Of a DNA stretch of 64,000 nucleotides, positions 33,011 to 42,159 are shown in pieces; position 1 is the first letter of the stretch; each line of letters begins with the position of its first letter. Source of the stretch: an uncultured Lachnospiraceae bacterium (GTDB taxonomy: Bacteria; Bacillota; Clostridia; Lachnospirales; Lachnospiraceae); assembly GCA_910585545.1 (NCBI GenBank), contig CAJUFN010000001.1, positions 124,001 to 188,000 of the forward strand, read 5' to 3'. The notes under the pieces are model-generated. The model saw nothing but the letters and a program-made list of their open reading frames with translations, was not told the origin of the DNA and did not search any database. A program made the translations under genes and the position numbers.

Positions 33011-34258
33011 TTAATCTTCACTGCGCATCAGTTCTTCCCCTGTAATCAAGTCCATCATCAGAAATTTATCATCATTTCCAAGATAGATCATGCTCCCGGC
33101 AAGATTCTGTCTGCCATGCTCATAGTATTCTTCCAGCTCCTTTTGCGGATTTTTTTTAATCAGCTCCGTATTTTTCTGGTTTCTTCTGAATTTTCTCGCA
33201 AGCTTGATTGCCTCAAACCGCCGTTCTTCATCATAAAGAATCATAAAGTTAGAGAATTCGCATGGAATCTCAATTTTCTGTCTGTTCAGGGCATTCATAA
33301 GCTCATCCGCCACGATCGCAAATCCAATCGAAGGAGAAACCTTTCCGAATTTTTCCAACAGATGATCGTAACGTCCGCCCTTTACAATCGCATCTCCGGT
33401 TCCAAATGTATATGCTCTGAAAATAATCCCGGTATAATATCCATAAGTGCCGCACATACTAAGATCAAACGTAATATATTTTTCCACACCGTATGCTCTT
33501 AATACTTTATAAATGCGTTCCAGCCGTCGGATTCCTCTTGCAGCCTTTGCATCCGGCGCAATTTTTTTCGCTTCTTCTAAAATTTCCACCGTACCGATCA
33601 AAGATGGCAGCATGGCAAATGCGTCTTTTGCATTCTGCGACACCTCAATATGATCAAACACTTCATCTATGCCAAAAAAATTACGGTTTTTAATCAAATC
33701 ACGTACCTGTTCTTCGATCTTCTCTTCAAATCCTCCCGCTTGAATCAGGCTTTCAAAAAATTCTACATTCCCAATCGTAAGCTGAAAATCTTCCAGGCCG
33801 GCTTTCTTTAAACAATCAATCACCATCGCAAGCATTTCTGCATCGGCATCTACGCTGTCCACGCCGATCAACTCGGCTCCAAGCTGTGTAGTTTCCTTTA
33901 AACGTCCCTGATAACTGGAATGATTGATAAAGGTATTCCCAATATAACAAAGCCGTATAGGAAGTTCCTCTCCTTCATACAAAGTTGCTGCTGCACGGGC
34001 AATAGAAGGTGTAATATCCGGGCGAAGCGCCATTGTATTGCCCTCACGGTCAAAGAATTTGTAGAGTTCCTTCGACGCAATGGTTCCGATTTCCTTTCGA
34101 AATACCTCAAAAAATTCAAAGCTTGGCGTCTGTATATCCTGATAGCCATATAAATGCAGAACATCATGCAGCCGTTCCTGCAAGATCAGTTTCTTTCTGC
34201 ATTCTACATTATAAATATCTCTGACTCCTTCCGGAGTATGTATAATCTGATTTTTCAT
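33011..34258 (-). CDS. hisZ: ATP phosphoribosyltransferase regulatory subunit HisZ
   Basis: 415 residues, a histidyl-tRNA synthetase paralogue that activates and confers feedback control on short HisG. It has the synthetase-like motif 2 (FFDREGNTMALRPDITPSIAR) and the YYTGIIF segment, but no tRNA anticodon domain. The start at 34258 has a GGAGG site 5 nt upstream; a TTG four codons earlier overlaps that site. First gene of the histidine operon with a near-perfect promoter. Confidence 0.94.
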   Translation of the reverse strand: MKNQIIHTPEGVRDIYNVECRKKLILQERLHDVLHLYGYQDIQTPSFEFFEVFRKEIGTIASKELYKFFDREGNTMALRPDITPSIARAAATLYEGEELPIRLCYIGNTFINHSSYQGRLKETTQLGAELIGVDSVDADAEMLAMVIDCLKKAGLEDFQLTIGNVEFFESLIQAGGFEEKIEEQVRDLIKNRNFFGIDEVFDHIEVSQNAKDAFAMLPSLIGTVEILEEAKKIAPDAKAARGIRRLERIYKVLRAYGVEKYITFDLSMCGTYGYYTGIIFRAYTFGTGDAIVKGGRYDHLLEKFGKVSPSIGFAIVADELMNALNRQKIEIPCEFSNFMILYDEERRFEAIKLARKFRRNQKNTELIKKNPQKELEEYYEHGRQNLAGSMIYLGNDDKFLMMDLITGEELMRSED

Positions 34259-34316
34259 TTGCTCCTCCAACCTATCGCTCGCGCTTTATCGTGCTAATGT
34301 ATTAAACCATCATTGA

Positions 34317-34345
34317 ATTATATAACAGGCAGATATCCTTGTCAA
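34317..34345 (-). promoter_or_regulatory. Histidine operon promoter
   Basis: Minus strand: TTGACA (34340-34345), a 17-nt spacer, TATAAT (34317-34322): full consensus. The leader to hisZ is only ~50 nt and shows no T-box or histidine-rich leader peptide. Confidence 0.9.
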
Positions 34346-34372
34346 TACAATAATGAGATTATTCTCTCCTGC

Positions 34373-34906
34373 TCAATCTCTTTCTTCCAAATCCCGTTGA
34401 ATCGCCTCCAGATAGGGAACAAAATATCCATTTTGCAGTGTCATAAAATACCCGGGATGCAACTCTTCATAGCGGATGCTTTTTCGTCCGCCTGACTCTT
34501 TCCGCTCCCAGAACTGCTTCATTTCAGCAAAACGCATATAATACAATTCATTACGCATGCTAAAGTAAATCACTAAAAATGCAATTCCTTCCTGTTTCTC
34601 GAATGCTTCCATAAATGCTACCTGATGTTCGTGAATGTTCTGCAGCGGAAATGTATCGCTGCTGCATTCCTTCGCATCAAAACAAATCGGAATCCCTTGT
34701 ACCGCCCCAATATAATCCACCGTGCTTTTCTGCTCAAAATAAGCAAGGGTGATATGTCTGTGCTCTTTATCGATCCGAACAGGAGTAATCGGCGTTGGAA
34801 TCTTTTGAATCAATGCAAGACCTTTTTCTAAATACCGCTCATTTGTGTGATTAATAAAATCTTCTAATGCAGAGCCTCGAAGCCCTCTTGAATTCCAGGT
34901 TCCCAT
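34373..34906 (-). CDS. recU: Holliday junction resolvase RecU
   Basis: Cleaves recombination junctions; replaces RuvC in many Firmicutes, and ruvA/ruvB are at the other end of this window without ruvC. 177 residues: N-terminal WNSRGLRGSALEDFINHTNERY, then the nuclease core DYIGAVQGIPICFDAKEC, the PD-(D/E)xK-type site. It follows the RluA-family gene by 5 nt. A second role, promoting peptidoglycan assembly with PBP1, is known only in Bacillus. Confidence 0.9.
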   Translation of the reverse strand: MGTWNSRGLRGSALEDFINHTNERYLEKGLALIQKIPTPITPVRIDKEHRHITLAYFEQKSTVDYIGAVQGIPICFDAKECSSDTFPLQNIHEHQVAFMEAFEKQEGIAFLVIYFSMRNELYYMRFAEMKQFWERKESGGRKSIRYEELHPGYFMTLQNGYFVPYLEAIQRDLEERD

Positions 34907-34911
34907 ACGCG

Positions 34912-35898
34912 CTATCCCTTCCCTGCTTTACACACATTATCACAAATTGTCTGGAATTGCTTCGGTAACCTGGCACAGAACTCTTTTTGGGAAAGATTTT
35001 CCAATCCTTTCTCCAACCTTGGCATCTGAATACGATACGCATGTAAAAGCTGTGATTTTAATCCAAATCGTTCTTTGTACGCCGTATTCATCTTAACTTC
35101 TCCATATTTGTGATCTCCGATAATAGGATGCCCTATGCTTGCAAGATGTGCCCGAATCTGATGTGTTCTTCCGGTAATCAGATGCACTTCCAAAAAAGAG
35201 ACTTCATCGGTATTCCAGATCACATGGTATGAAGTTTCTATCCGCTTTTCTTCCTCTGACATCCTCTCTTTTGCATTATGCACGATTACTTTATTCGTCT
35301 TTTCATCTTTTACGAGCCATCCTGCCACATACATGTCTTTATTTACATTCCCTTTTACCAGACAACGATAATATTTTTTCATCGTCCGATCCTTCAACAT
35401 CATACTCAGTCCTTGCAGTCCTTCCATCGTCTTTCCGGCAAGAATCAGCCCGCTGGTATTTCTGTCCAGACGATTGCAGACAGCAGGACGGAAACTGCGA
35501 AGCTCTTCTCCTGTAATTGCATTGGAAGCTAATAAATACTGAATCAGGTATTCATTCACTGATTCATCCGAAGGATTGGCTTTTTGTGACAGCATTCCTA
35601 CCGGCTTATTAATAAAAACTACGTTTTCATCTTCATATACAATATCCAACGTTACCTGCTTTGTTTTTTGAATCTTAACATTGGAAAATTTCGCTATCGT
35701 CTCATCTGCAAGAAAGAACTGAATCACATCATCTAAGATCAGCTTCTCTTTTCCGGACGCCTTCTTTCCATTCAATACGATATTCTTTTTCCGGAGCATT
35801 TTATAGATAAAGCTTGCAGGCGCCTGATTTAAATATTTGGATACCACTTTATCCATACGCTGTCCTGACTCGTTTTTTGTAATTTTTAGTTCCTGCAT
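34912..35898 (-). CDS. RluA-family 23S rRNA pseudouridine synthase
   Basis: 328 residues: an N-terminal S4 RNA-binding domain (about 14-70) and the RluA catalytic domain. The active-site aspartate lies in the motif CNRLDRNTSGLILAGK and a second signature is LLTGRTHQIRAHLASIGHPIIGD-like (GRTHQIRAHLASIGHPIIGD). Which uridine is modified is not determined. Adjacent to recU and to the uncharacterised membrane protein gene. Confidence 0.92.
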   Translation of the reverse strand: MQELKITKNESGQRMDKVVSKYLNQAPASFIYKMLRKKNIVLNGKKASGKEKLILDDVIQFFLADETIAKFSNVKIQKTKQVTLDIVYEDENVVFINKPVGMLSQKANPSDESVNEYLIQYLLASNAITGEELRSFRPAVCNRLDRNTSGLILAGKTMEGLQGLSMMLKDRTMKKYYRCLVKGNVNKDMYVAGWLVKDEKTNKVIVHNAKERMSEEEKRIETSYHVIWNTDEVSFLEVHLITGRTHQIRAHLASIGHPIIGDHKYGEVKMNTAYKERFGLKSQLLHAYRIQMPRLEKGLENLSQKEFCARLPKQFQTICDNVCKAGKG

Positions 35899-35914
35899 AT
35901 CTTCTCCTGCCAGA

Positions 35915-36493
35915 CTACATTGATATATTTAATAACAGATTGCAAATTTGTTCTTCTTCTGGTGATGCCTCTTTCTTTTCTACTCTTCGGATATTATTCA
36001 ATCCTTCTACTCTTGTAATGAATTTCACGTAATCCGAAAAAAGTTTTACCGTCATCTGTGTATAGCCATTTTGCGAAAGCATCTGCTTGATATGCTTTGC
36101 GGCATATTCCGGATCCGTTTTTGGATCATGCGCGTAACCGCATATCATATTGCCGCATACAACCATACAATCGATCGGAAGGATTTTTTCATGACTGGTG
36201 ACAACCGTATCATACACGACTGACAGGCATTCTGATTTCTCACTGATTTCCGTATGTTTTTCCTTCTCTATCGATTTATATGGGAAGATACTGATAAACT
36301 GTACCAATACTTTCGATGCAGGAAGACACCCTAAAATTGCCACGACCGTCAAAAGGTTTGCACGTGTCTTTGTCTGTGTGATCCCTAAGATCAAGAGCGC
36401 GGCAACAATACCGAATTCAAGCACCGCCTTTAGTATCAATTGTCTTTTCCTGGATAAAAGATATCCAGCCTCTCCTTTTTTTCTATTCATCAT
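35915..36493 (-). CDS. Two-pass membrane protein of unknown function
   Basis: 192 residues. Two hydrophobic segments near the N-terminus (about 20-40 and 45-70), then a soluble domain with a cysteine pair (CMVVCGNMICGY) and a conserved-looking C-terminal EKKEASPEEEQICNLL. Conserved motifs of a known enzyme are not recognised. It is between an RluA-type synthase gene and a YgiQ gene in a run of RNA-modification genes, with ~16-24 nt gaps, so it is likely cotranscribed. Confidence 0.7.
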   Translation of the reverse strand: MMNRKKGEAGYLLSRKRQLILKAVLEFGIVAALLILGITQTKTRANLLTVVAILGCLPASKVLVQFISIFPYKSIEKEKHTEISEKSECLSVVYDTVVTSHEKILPIDCMVVCGNMICGYAHDPKTDPEYAAKHIKQMLSQNGYTQMTVKLFSDYVKFITRVEGLNNIRRVEKKEASPEEEQICNLLLNISM

Positions 36494-36517
36494 GATTCCT
36501 CGTTATTTTTTATTTCC

Positions 36518-38419
36518 CTATCTTTTTTTCTTATGTACGTTACGGATCGTCTTCTTTTTCTTTGGCTTTATTTTCTCCGTCTCTTTTTTTGAATATCGAT
36601 TCGGATAACCGCCATTTTCCTTATACTTTGGCCGGATAAGACAATGCTTGTCATAACCAACCAAATCCATACGATCCGCAAGTTTTAATGCTTCCAACAC
36701 TAGATCATAATTTTTCGGATTCCGGTACTGGATCAACGCACGCTGCATTGCTTTCTCATGTGGGTTTACCGGCACATATACCGGCTTCATATCGCGTGGA
36801 TCCACTCCGGTATAATACATACACGTAGAAATCGTGGATGGCGTCGGATAAAAATCTTGCACCTGTTCCGGCATATAGCCAAGATCTCTTAAATACTCTG
36901 CCAGCTCTACCGCCTCTTTCAGCGTAGAACCCGGATGTGAAGACATCAGATATGGTACCAAATACTGCTTTTTCCCTAAGCCTTCATTAATTTTTTTATA
37001 TTTTTTGCAAAATCTTTGATAGACGCTGTTCTCTGGTTTGCCCATACGTGTAAGCACCGCATCAGAGATATGTTCGGGCGCAACTTTTAGCTGCCCGCTT
37101 ATATGATGTTCACACAACTCCTTAAAAAAGCTGTCATCTTTATCTGCCAACAGATAGTCAAATCGGATACCTGAGCGGATAAATACCTTTTTTACATTTG
37201 GCAGCTCCCGAAGTTTTCGTAATAATTTCAAATAGTCTCTATGACTCGCGTTCATATTTTTACAAGGAGATGGGAACAGACATTGCCTGTGTTTACATGC
37301 TCCTTGCGTCAGCTGTTTTTCACAGGCCGGAGCGCGGAAATTAGCTGTAGGACCTCCCACATCATGGATATAACCTTTAAAATCCGGTTCCCAGATAAAC
37401 TTTTTAGCTTCCTCCAACAGTGATTCATGGCTTCTTGTCTGAATGATCCTACCCTGATGAAACGTCAATGCACAAAAACTACAAGCCCCAAAACAGCCGC
37501 GATTACTGATCAGGCTGAATTTCACTTCGGAAATTGCCGGGACTCCGCCTGCTTCCTCATAAGACGGATGATAAGTCCGCATATACGGATAACTATAGAC
37601 ACGATCCATTTCGGATTGCGAAAGAGGTTTCGCCGGCGGATTCTGCACTACATACAGATGCTCCTGGTAAGGCTCGACAAGACGCTTTGCCTGAAACGGA
37701 TCTGTATTGCAGTACTGTGTGTAAAAGCTCTTTGCATAGTTCCTTTTATCCTGTTTTAATTCCTCAAATGATTCCAGTATTATGGCATCATACACACTGT
37801 CTAAATTTTTCACTTTGCAAACCGTTCCGTCAATATAAGTAATATCCTTGACCTCGATGCCGGAATCCAGTGCTTCTGCAATCTCTACGATGGAACGCTC
37901 TCCCATGCCATAAGATAAAATATCCGCGCCCGAATCTAAAAGTATCGAGCGTTTTAATTGATCAGACCAGTAGTCGTAATGAGCTAGTCTGCGAAGACTG
38001 GCTTCGATTCCTCCTATGATAATCGGAGTCTTTTTATATACTTGGCGAATAAGGTTGCAATATACAACCGTCGCATAGTCCGGCCGCTTTCCCATCACCC
38101 CGCCTGGGGTAAAAGCATCGGTTTTTCTTCGTTTTTTAGAGACATAATAGTGATTCACCATGGAATCCATATTTCCGGCAGAAACCAAAAAACCAAGTCT
38201 TGGTTCGCCAAATTCCATAATACTTTTTTTGTCTTTCCAATCCGGCTGCGCGATAATTCCAACCTTATAGCCATTCGCTTCTAATATTCTTGTGATGATA
38301 GCATGTCCGAAAGATGGATGATCTACATATGCATCTCCGCATACATAGACAAAGTCTAGCTGCTCCCATCCTCTTTCTTTCATCTCTTGTTTTGTAATCG
38401 GTAAAAATCCCTGATTCAT
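36518..38419 (-). CDS. YgiQ-family radical SAM protein
   Basis: 633 residues. It has the YgiQ N-terminal domain (FLPITKQEMKERGWEQLD), a radical SAM core with C-x3-C-x2-C in NRGCFGACSFCALT, a cysteine cluster in QGACKHRQCLFPSPC, and a lysine-rich tail KIKPKKKKTIRN. The family is widespread but unassigned; the tail may bind nucleic acid. The ATG abuts the stop of the HAD gene (TAGATG). Confidence 0.92.
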   Translation of the reverse strand: MNQGFLPITKQEMKERGWEQLDFVYVCGDAYVDHPSFGHAIITRILEANGYKVGIIAQPDWKDKKSIMEFGEPRLGFLVSAGNMDSMVNHYYVSKKRRKTDAFTPGGVMGKRPDYATVVYCNLIRQVYKKTPIIIGGIEASLRRLAHYDYWSDQLKRSILLDSGADILSYGMGERSIVEIAEALDSGIEVKDITYIDGTVCKVKNLDSVYDAIILESFEELKQDKRNYAKSFYTQYCNTDPFQAKRLVEPYQEHLYVVQNPPAKPLSQSEMDRVYSYPYMRTYHPSYEEAGGVPAISEVKFSLISNRGCFGACSFCALTFHQGRIIQTRSHESLLEEAKKFIWEPDFKGYIHDVGGPTANFRAPACEKQLTQGACKHRQCLFPSPCKNMNASHRDYLKLLRKLRELPNVKKVFIRSGIRFDYLLADKDDSFFKELCEHHISGQLKVAPEHISDAVLTRMGKPENSVYQRFCKKYKKINEGLGKKQYLVPYLMSSHPGSTLKEAVELAEYLRDLGYMPEQVQDFYPTPSTISTCMYYTGVDPRDMKPVYVPVNPHEKAMQRALIQYRNPKNYDLVLEALKLADRMDLVGYDKHCLIRPKYKENGGYPNRYSKKETEKIKPKKKKTIRNVHKKKR

Positions 38420-39088
38420 CTATAATACCTCATAGGTTTTATTTTTTATATCAAAAAAGTCACGGATAGAATAGTCCGCAAGTTCACGCTTTTTCTCTTC
38501 CTGATATTCAGCCGCCGCATCATAGACTGCACAGACAGTCATGCCGGCATTCTTTCCTGCTAGAATACCCTTTGGCACATCTTCAAAGACAAGACATTGT
38601 GCCGGCAGTACATTTAGCTTCTCTGCAACCTTTAAGTAAACATCCGGCGCCGGTTTCCCTGCCTTTGCTTCATCGGATGTCAAAATGCAGTCGAAAAGAG
38701 TTCGGATACCATGCGCATCCAGCACTGCTTCCGCCAGTTCCCTGGAATTGCTTGTTGCAATGCCTAGGCAAATTCCTTGCTCTTTTAAGCTTAATAGGAA
38801 TTCTAAAGCCCCTTCTTTTAACTGTACTTCATTTCGGTATTTATCCATGGCAAGCTGATGCCATTCTTCCATAATTTCTGCCGTCGTAAGCATCAGATTG
38901 GGAAATGCCCGCAAAAAATAATCTGCCACTTCCGCAAAACTCATCCCTTCCATCTCTTCATGAAAGTCATCCGGCTCTATTAAATGGTACTTTTGCATAT
39001 AAATTTCATCTACCGAATGCCATACCCACATCGAATCTATGAGCGTGCCATCCATGTCAAAAATTACTGCCTTCTTCTCTGTCAGCAT
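38420..39088 (-). CDS. HAD-superfamily hydrolase, beta-phosphoglucomutase type
   Basis: 222 residues; phosphatase or phosphomutase of subfamily IA. Motif I DMDGTLIDSMWVWH, a helical cap, motif II TSNSRE, and motif IV VFEDVPKGILAGKNAGM. The substrate cannot be predicted from sequence. It overlaps the RsuA-type gene by 7 nt (TTATGCTGA junction), which implies translational coupling. Confidence 0.9.
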   Translation of the reverse strand: MLTEKKAVIFDMDGTLIDSMWVWHSVDEIYMQKYHLIEPDDFHEEMEGMSFAEVADYFLRAFPNLMLTTAEIMEEWHQLAMDKYRNEVQLKEGALEFLLSLKEQGICLGIATSNSRELAEAVLDAHGIRTLFDCILTSDEAKAGKPAPDVYLKVAEKLNVLPAQCLVFEDVPKGILAGKNAGMTVCAVYDAAAEYQEEKKRELADYSIRDFFDIKNKTYEVL

Positions 39089-39786
39089 AATTGCTCCAAC
39101 TCCTCTTTGCTAAGCAGGCGATAAGAACCTTTTTCCAACGTTTCATCTAATTTCAATGCTCCCATCGAAAGTCGTTTTAGATAAATTACGTTCTTTCCGA
39201 CTGCTTCAAACATCCTCTTTACCTGATGAAACTTTCCTTCCTGAATCGTAAGCTCAATCTCCGAAACTGCTCCGGATTTTAAGATTACAAGCTTAGATGG
39301 ACTCGCCTCTTCTCCTTGACCAATGGAAAGTCCTTCGGCAAAACGCCTTACATCCTCCTCGGTAACGACTCCTTCTACTTTGGCATAATAGACTTTATCT
39401 ACATGCTTTTTCGGAGAAAGCAAACGGTGCGCCAACGCTCCATCATTCGTAATCAGTAAAAGCCCTTCGGTATCCTTATCCAATCTTCCCACCGGAAATA
39501 AATCTTTACGCTTTTTATCCGTGATCAGATCCAAGACCGTCGTTTCTTTTTTGTCTTCTGTTGCCGACACTACTCCTGCCGGTTTATACAGCATATAATA
39601 GACAAAGGCTTCATACCCTAATTCTTTCCCGTCGAAAGATACTTTTTGTATCTGCTCATCAACTTTTGTATCTGCTTTCTTTACAATATTTCCATCAATG
39701 CAGACACGTCCCTGACGGATATATTTTTTCACTTCCTGTCTGGTTCCGATGCTTAAATCAGCCAGATATTTATCAAGACGGATCAT
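39082..39786 (-). CDS. RsuA-family 16S rRNA pseudouridine synthase
   Basis: 234 residues: S4 domain at the N-terminus (IRLDKYLADLSIGTRQEVKK) and catalytic domain with GRLDKDTEGLLLITNDG holding the active-site aspartate. The start at 39786 overlaps the previous stop as ATGA and has a GGAG site upstream. Probably forms pseudouridine 516 in 16S rRNA by family analogy. Confidence 0.92.
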   Translation of the reverse strand: MIRLDKYLADLSIGTRQEVKKYIRQGRVCIDGNIVKKADTKVDEQIQKVSFDGKELGYEAFVYYMLYKPAGVVSATEDKKETTVLDLITDKKRKDLFPVGRLDKDTEGLLLITNDGALAHRLLSPKKHVDKVYYAKVEGVVTEEDVRRFAEGLSIGQGEEASPSKLVILKSGAVSEIELTIQEGKFHQVKRMFEAVGKNVIYLKRLSMGALKLDETLEKGSYRLLSKEELEQLC

Positions 39787-41177
39787 GACTGCCATCTCCA
39801 GCCCGGAAGATATTTATTCTTTAACGTACCCTGTAAAAGCTTTCCAAAACCAAGCGGATATCCGTCGACAAGAAGCAGATACCATCCCTTTTCTTTGGCA
39901 CTTACAAAGTCGTCCACCTCAATCGTCTCTCCCTTTAAATAACGGATCACACGTTCATCCGTTACCGGAAGATCTATCGTAAATTTATATTCCTCTTTTT
40001 TTAAGTACATGGCAAGTGCCTGACTCGGCTCGAATCGGTTCTTCTTTAAATCCCCAAGATAGAGTCCTGTGCGCAGGAAACGCAATCCTTTAATATCCGG
40101 GATTGCCTTTGGCATGTAATATACCGTCTCACCGTGGATTTCAAGCCGCTCTTTTTTTATGTCCAACGTTGTATATTTTAAAAATGCTTCCAAATCTTCC
40201 GGAATCTTTTTCACACCCTGCTTTGGGTTGGAATACGTCTTGCTTTCAATCGTCTCCTCCAATGGATCTCCCTTTTGCAAGAGCGCAAGATAATGTCCTT
40301 CCCCATGCATCTTATGTGGAAAGATACGAATTGTTTTTTTCAAGTCCTCGTTCTTACTTTTGCTCAAGTCCCATCTTCCCTTGCAAAATCCTTCGTAGCC
40401 TTCCATCGGCAGTATCTGGAATTCCGGATAGGTATCCAGTAAATATTCAATCGTTTCTTCGTTTTCTCTCACATCAAATGTACAGGTAGAATATAGCATA
40501 AGTCCGCCAGGCTTTAACATCCTTGCCGCCTGTGTAATAATACTTTTTTGCAGCTTTGCAAAAAATTCCGGTCCATGTTCTTCCCATGCTTTTACAACTT
40601 TTTTATCCTTGCGAAACATTCCTTCTCCGGAGCATGGCGCGTCGATCAATATCTTATCAAAATATCCTGTAAAATAATCCTCCAGTTTCCCCGGTTCCTC
40701 GCTCAAAACAAGTACGTTGCCAATCCCAAATACTTCGATATTCTTAAGCAGTCCTTTCGCCCTGGAATTACTGATATCATTGGCAGCCAGCACTCCTTCT
40801 CTTGCAAGCTTTGCTCCAAGTTCCGTTGCCTTTCCGCCGGGAGCAGCACATACATCCAATACTTTATCCCCCGCTGATACCGGAAGACGGCTGGCAGGTG
40901 TCATAGCGCTTGGTTCCTGCAGATAGTAAAGTCCGGCAAAATAATATGGATGTTTTGCAGCCTGAACCTTATCTCCCTCATAATAGAATCCATTTTCGAT
41001 CCAAGGGACTTTCTTTATCTCAAACGGGCATATTTTTTCGAATTCTTCTACACTGATCTTCGCTGTATTTACACGAAGACCATACCATCTTGGTTCCTGA
41101 TAACAAGAGATGTAATCATCGAATTCATCGCCCAGTAAATCCTTCATTTTTTCTATAAACTCTGCTGGTAAATTCAT
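39783..41177 (-). CDS. RsmF-like 16S rRNA (cytosine-C5) methyltransferase
   Basis: 464 residues. SAM-binding motif DVCAAPGGKATELGAKL, the catalytic cysteines in PCSGEGMFRKD and the motif YSTCTF. The C-terminal third (from about 300) resembles the RsmF extension with a PUA-like fold. The start at 41177 is chosen for the GGAGGAA site; extra upstream codons are rejected. It opens a run rsmF-rsuA-HAD-ygiQ with overlaps throughout. Confidence 0.9.
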   Translation of the reverse strand: MNLPAEFIEKMKDLLGDEFDDYISCYQEPRWYGLRVNTAKISVEEFEKICPFEIKKVPWIENGFYYEGDKVQAAKHPYYFAGLYYLQEPSAMTPASRLPVSAGDKVLDVCAAPGGKATELGAKLAREGVLAANDISNSRAKGLLKNIEVFGIGNVLVLSEEPGKLEDYFTGYFDKILIDAPCSGEGMFRKDKKVVKAWEEHGPEFFAKLQKSIITQAARMLKPGGLMLYSTCTFDVRENEETIEYLLDTYPEFQILPMEGYEGFCKGRWDLSKSKNEDLKKTIRIFPHKMHGEGHYLALLQKGDPLEETIESKTYSNPKQGVKKIPEDLEAFLKYTTLDIKKERLEIHGETVYYMPKAIPDIKGLRFLRTGLYLGDLKKNRFEPSQALAMYLKKEEYKFTIDLPVTDERVIRYLKGETIEVDDFVSAKEKGWYLLLVDGYPLGFGKLLQGTLKNKYLPGWRWQS

Positions 41178-41215
41178 TATTCTTCCTCCACAACTTAACA
41201 GTATATCATACTCCA

Positions 41216-42055
41216 TCAAGAATATGCAGCTTCTAATTTAAATTTTTCAAGATAACGCATGATCCAGTATGGATTGATACTAATCTCCTTTCCATCCGGA
41301 TAAATATAGATGCCCACGTGTAAATGTACCGGGAACATTCCGGTCGTTCCTTCTTCACCGTAACCGCTGTCTCCCATATAGCCAAGCAGTTCGCCTGCTT
41401 TAATTTCATCGCCCTCTTCAATATCTGCATAATCACTAAGATGAGCATAATAATAATACCCTCCGCTTGGAGAAAGAATCCCAATTCTCCATCCGCCTTT
41501 TGGAAGCCATCCTTTGTTTACGACTACCCCATCGGTCATACTGATAATCGGATATAACCCTGGTATGTTTTCATTTGCCATAAGGTCGGTTCCTTCATGA
41601 CCTCGTTTTCCACCAAAAGTACGCTCGCCCATCCAACTATCCCCATAAGATACGGTAAGCGAATCATCTGTCGCTGACTTTGGAACCGGAAAATATTTCA
41701 GATCGCGCCAAATGCTGTCACAGACGTCCATGTATTCGTCAAACATCGGATTCTGTCTCCATTTGTGTTCTGCCTTTTGGATTTTCTTCGTTGTATACGG
41801 TTTGCGCAAACCGCAGAAAGCGCTGATCTTCTCTGCTAAAAAAATGCCCGCCGCTTTCTCCGGTGCATCGGATTTTTGCATATACATGATCATCTCTTCA
41901 TTTAATACATGATTACGAAAAGTTTCCTCCTTTACAACTGCCATATCTAACTCGTTAAGGGCGCTTCGTTCCCTGATCTGCCCAATCAAAATACTGTTGC
42001 ATATTGCTGCTATTCCAATCAAAAGCAGATACCTTCGATATTTGTTTTGTCTCAT
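41216..42055 (-). CDS. M23 (LytM) family metallopeptidase
   Basis: 279 residues: one N-terminal membrane segment (about 8-25), then a variable region, then a LytM domain with the zinc ligands in RGHEGTDLM (His and Asp) and VHLHVGIY (HxH). Active-site residues are all present, so it probably cleaves peptidoglycan cross-bridges or acts in sporulation. The start at 42055 is chosen because the open frame upstream crosses the divergent promoter region. It is divergent from the ylbJ-like gene. Confidence 0.85.
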   Translation of the reverse strand: MRQNKYRRYLLLIGIAAICNSILIGQIRERSALNELDMAVVKEETFRNHVLNEEMIMYMQKSDAPEKAAGIFLAEKISAFCGLRKPYTTKKIQKAEHKWRQNPMFDEYMDVCDSIWRDLKYFPVPKSATDDSLTVSYGDSWMGERTFGGKRGHEGTDLMANENIPGLYPIISMTDGVVVNKGWLPKGGWRIGILSPSGGYYYYAHLSDYADIEEGDEIKAGELLGYMGDSGYGEEGTTGMFPVHLHVGIYIYPDGKEISINPYWIMRYLEKFKLEAAYS

Positions 42056-42159
42056 ACGCAATCCCTGTCTTTTTATTCTCCCAACACTATATGCATTGAC
42101 TACGCATAAAAAAACAAAATCTCCCATAAATTAGATTATCCTAAAAGGGAGGTGACTTT

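Noticed and set aside
34259..34345. T-box or histidine leader peptide before hisZ
   Set aside because: The leader is only about 50 nt, with no specifier loop, no run of His codons and no terminator.
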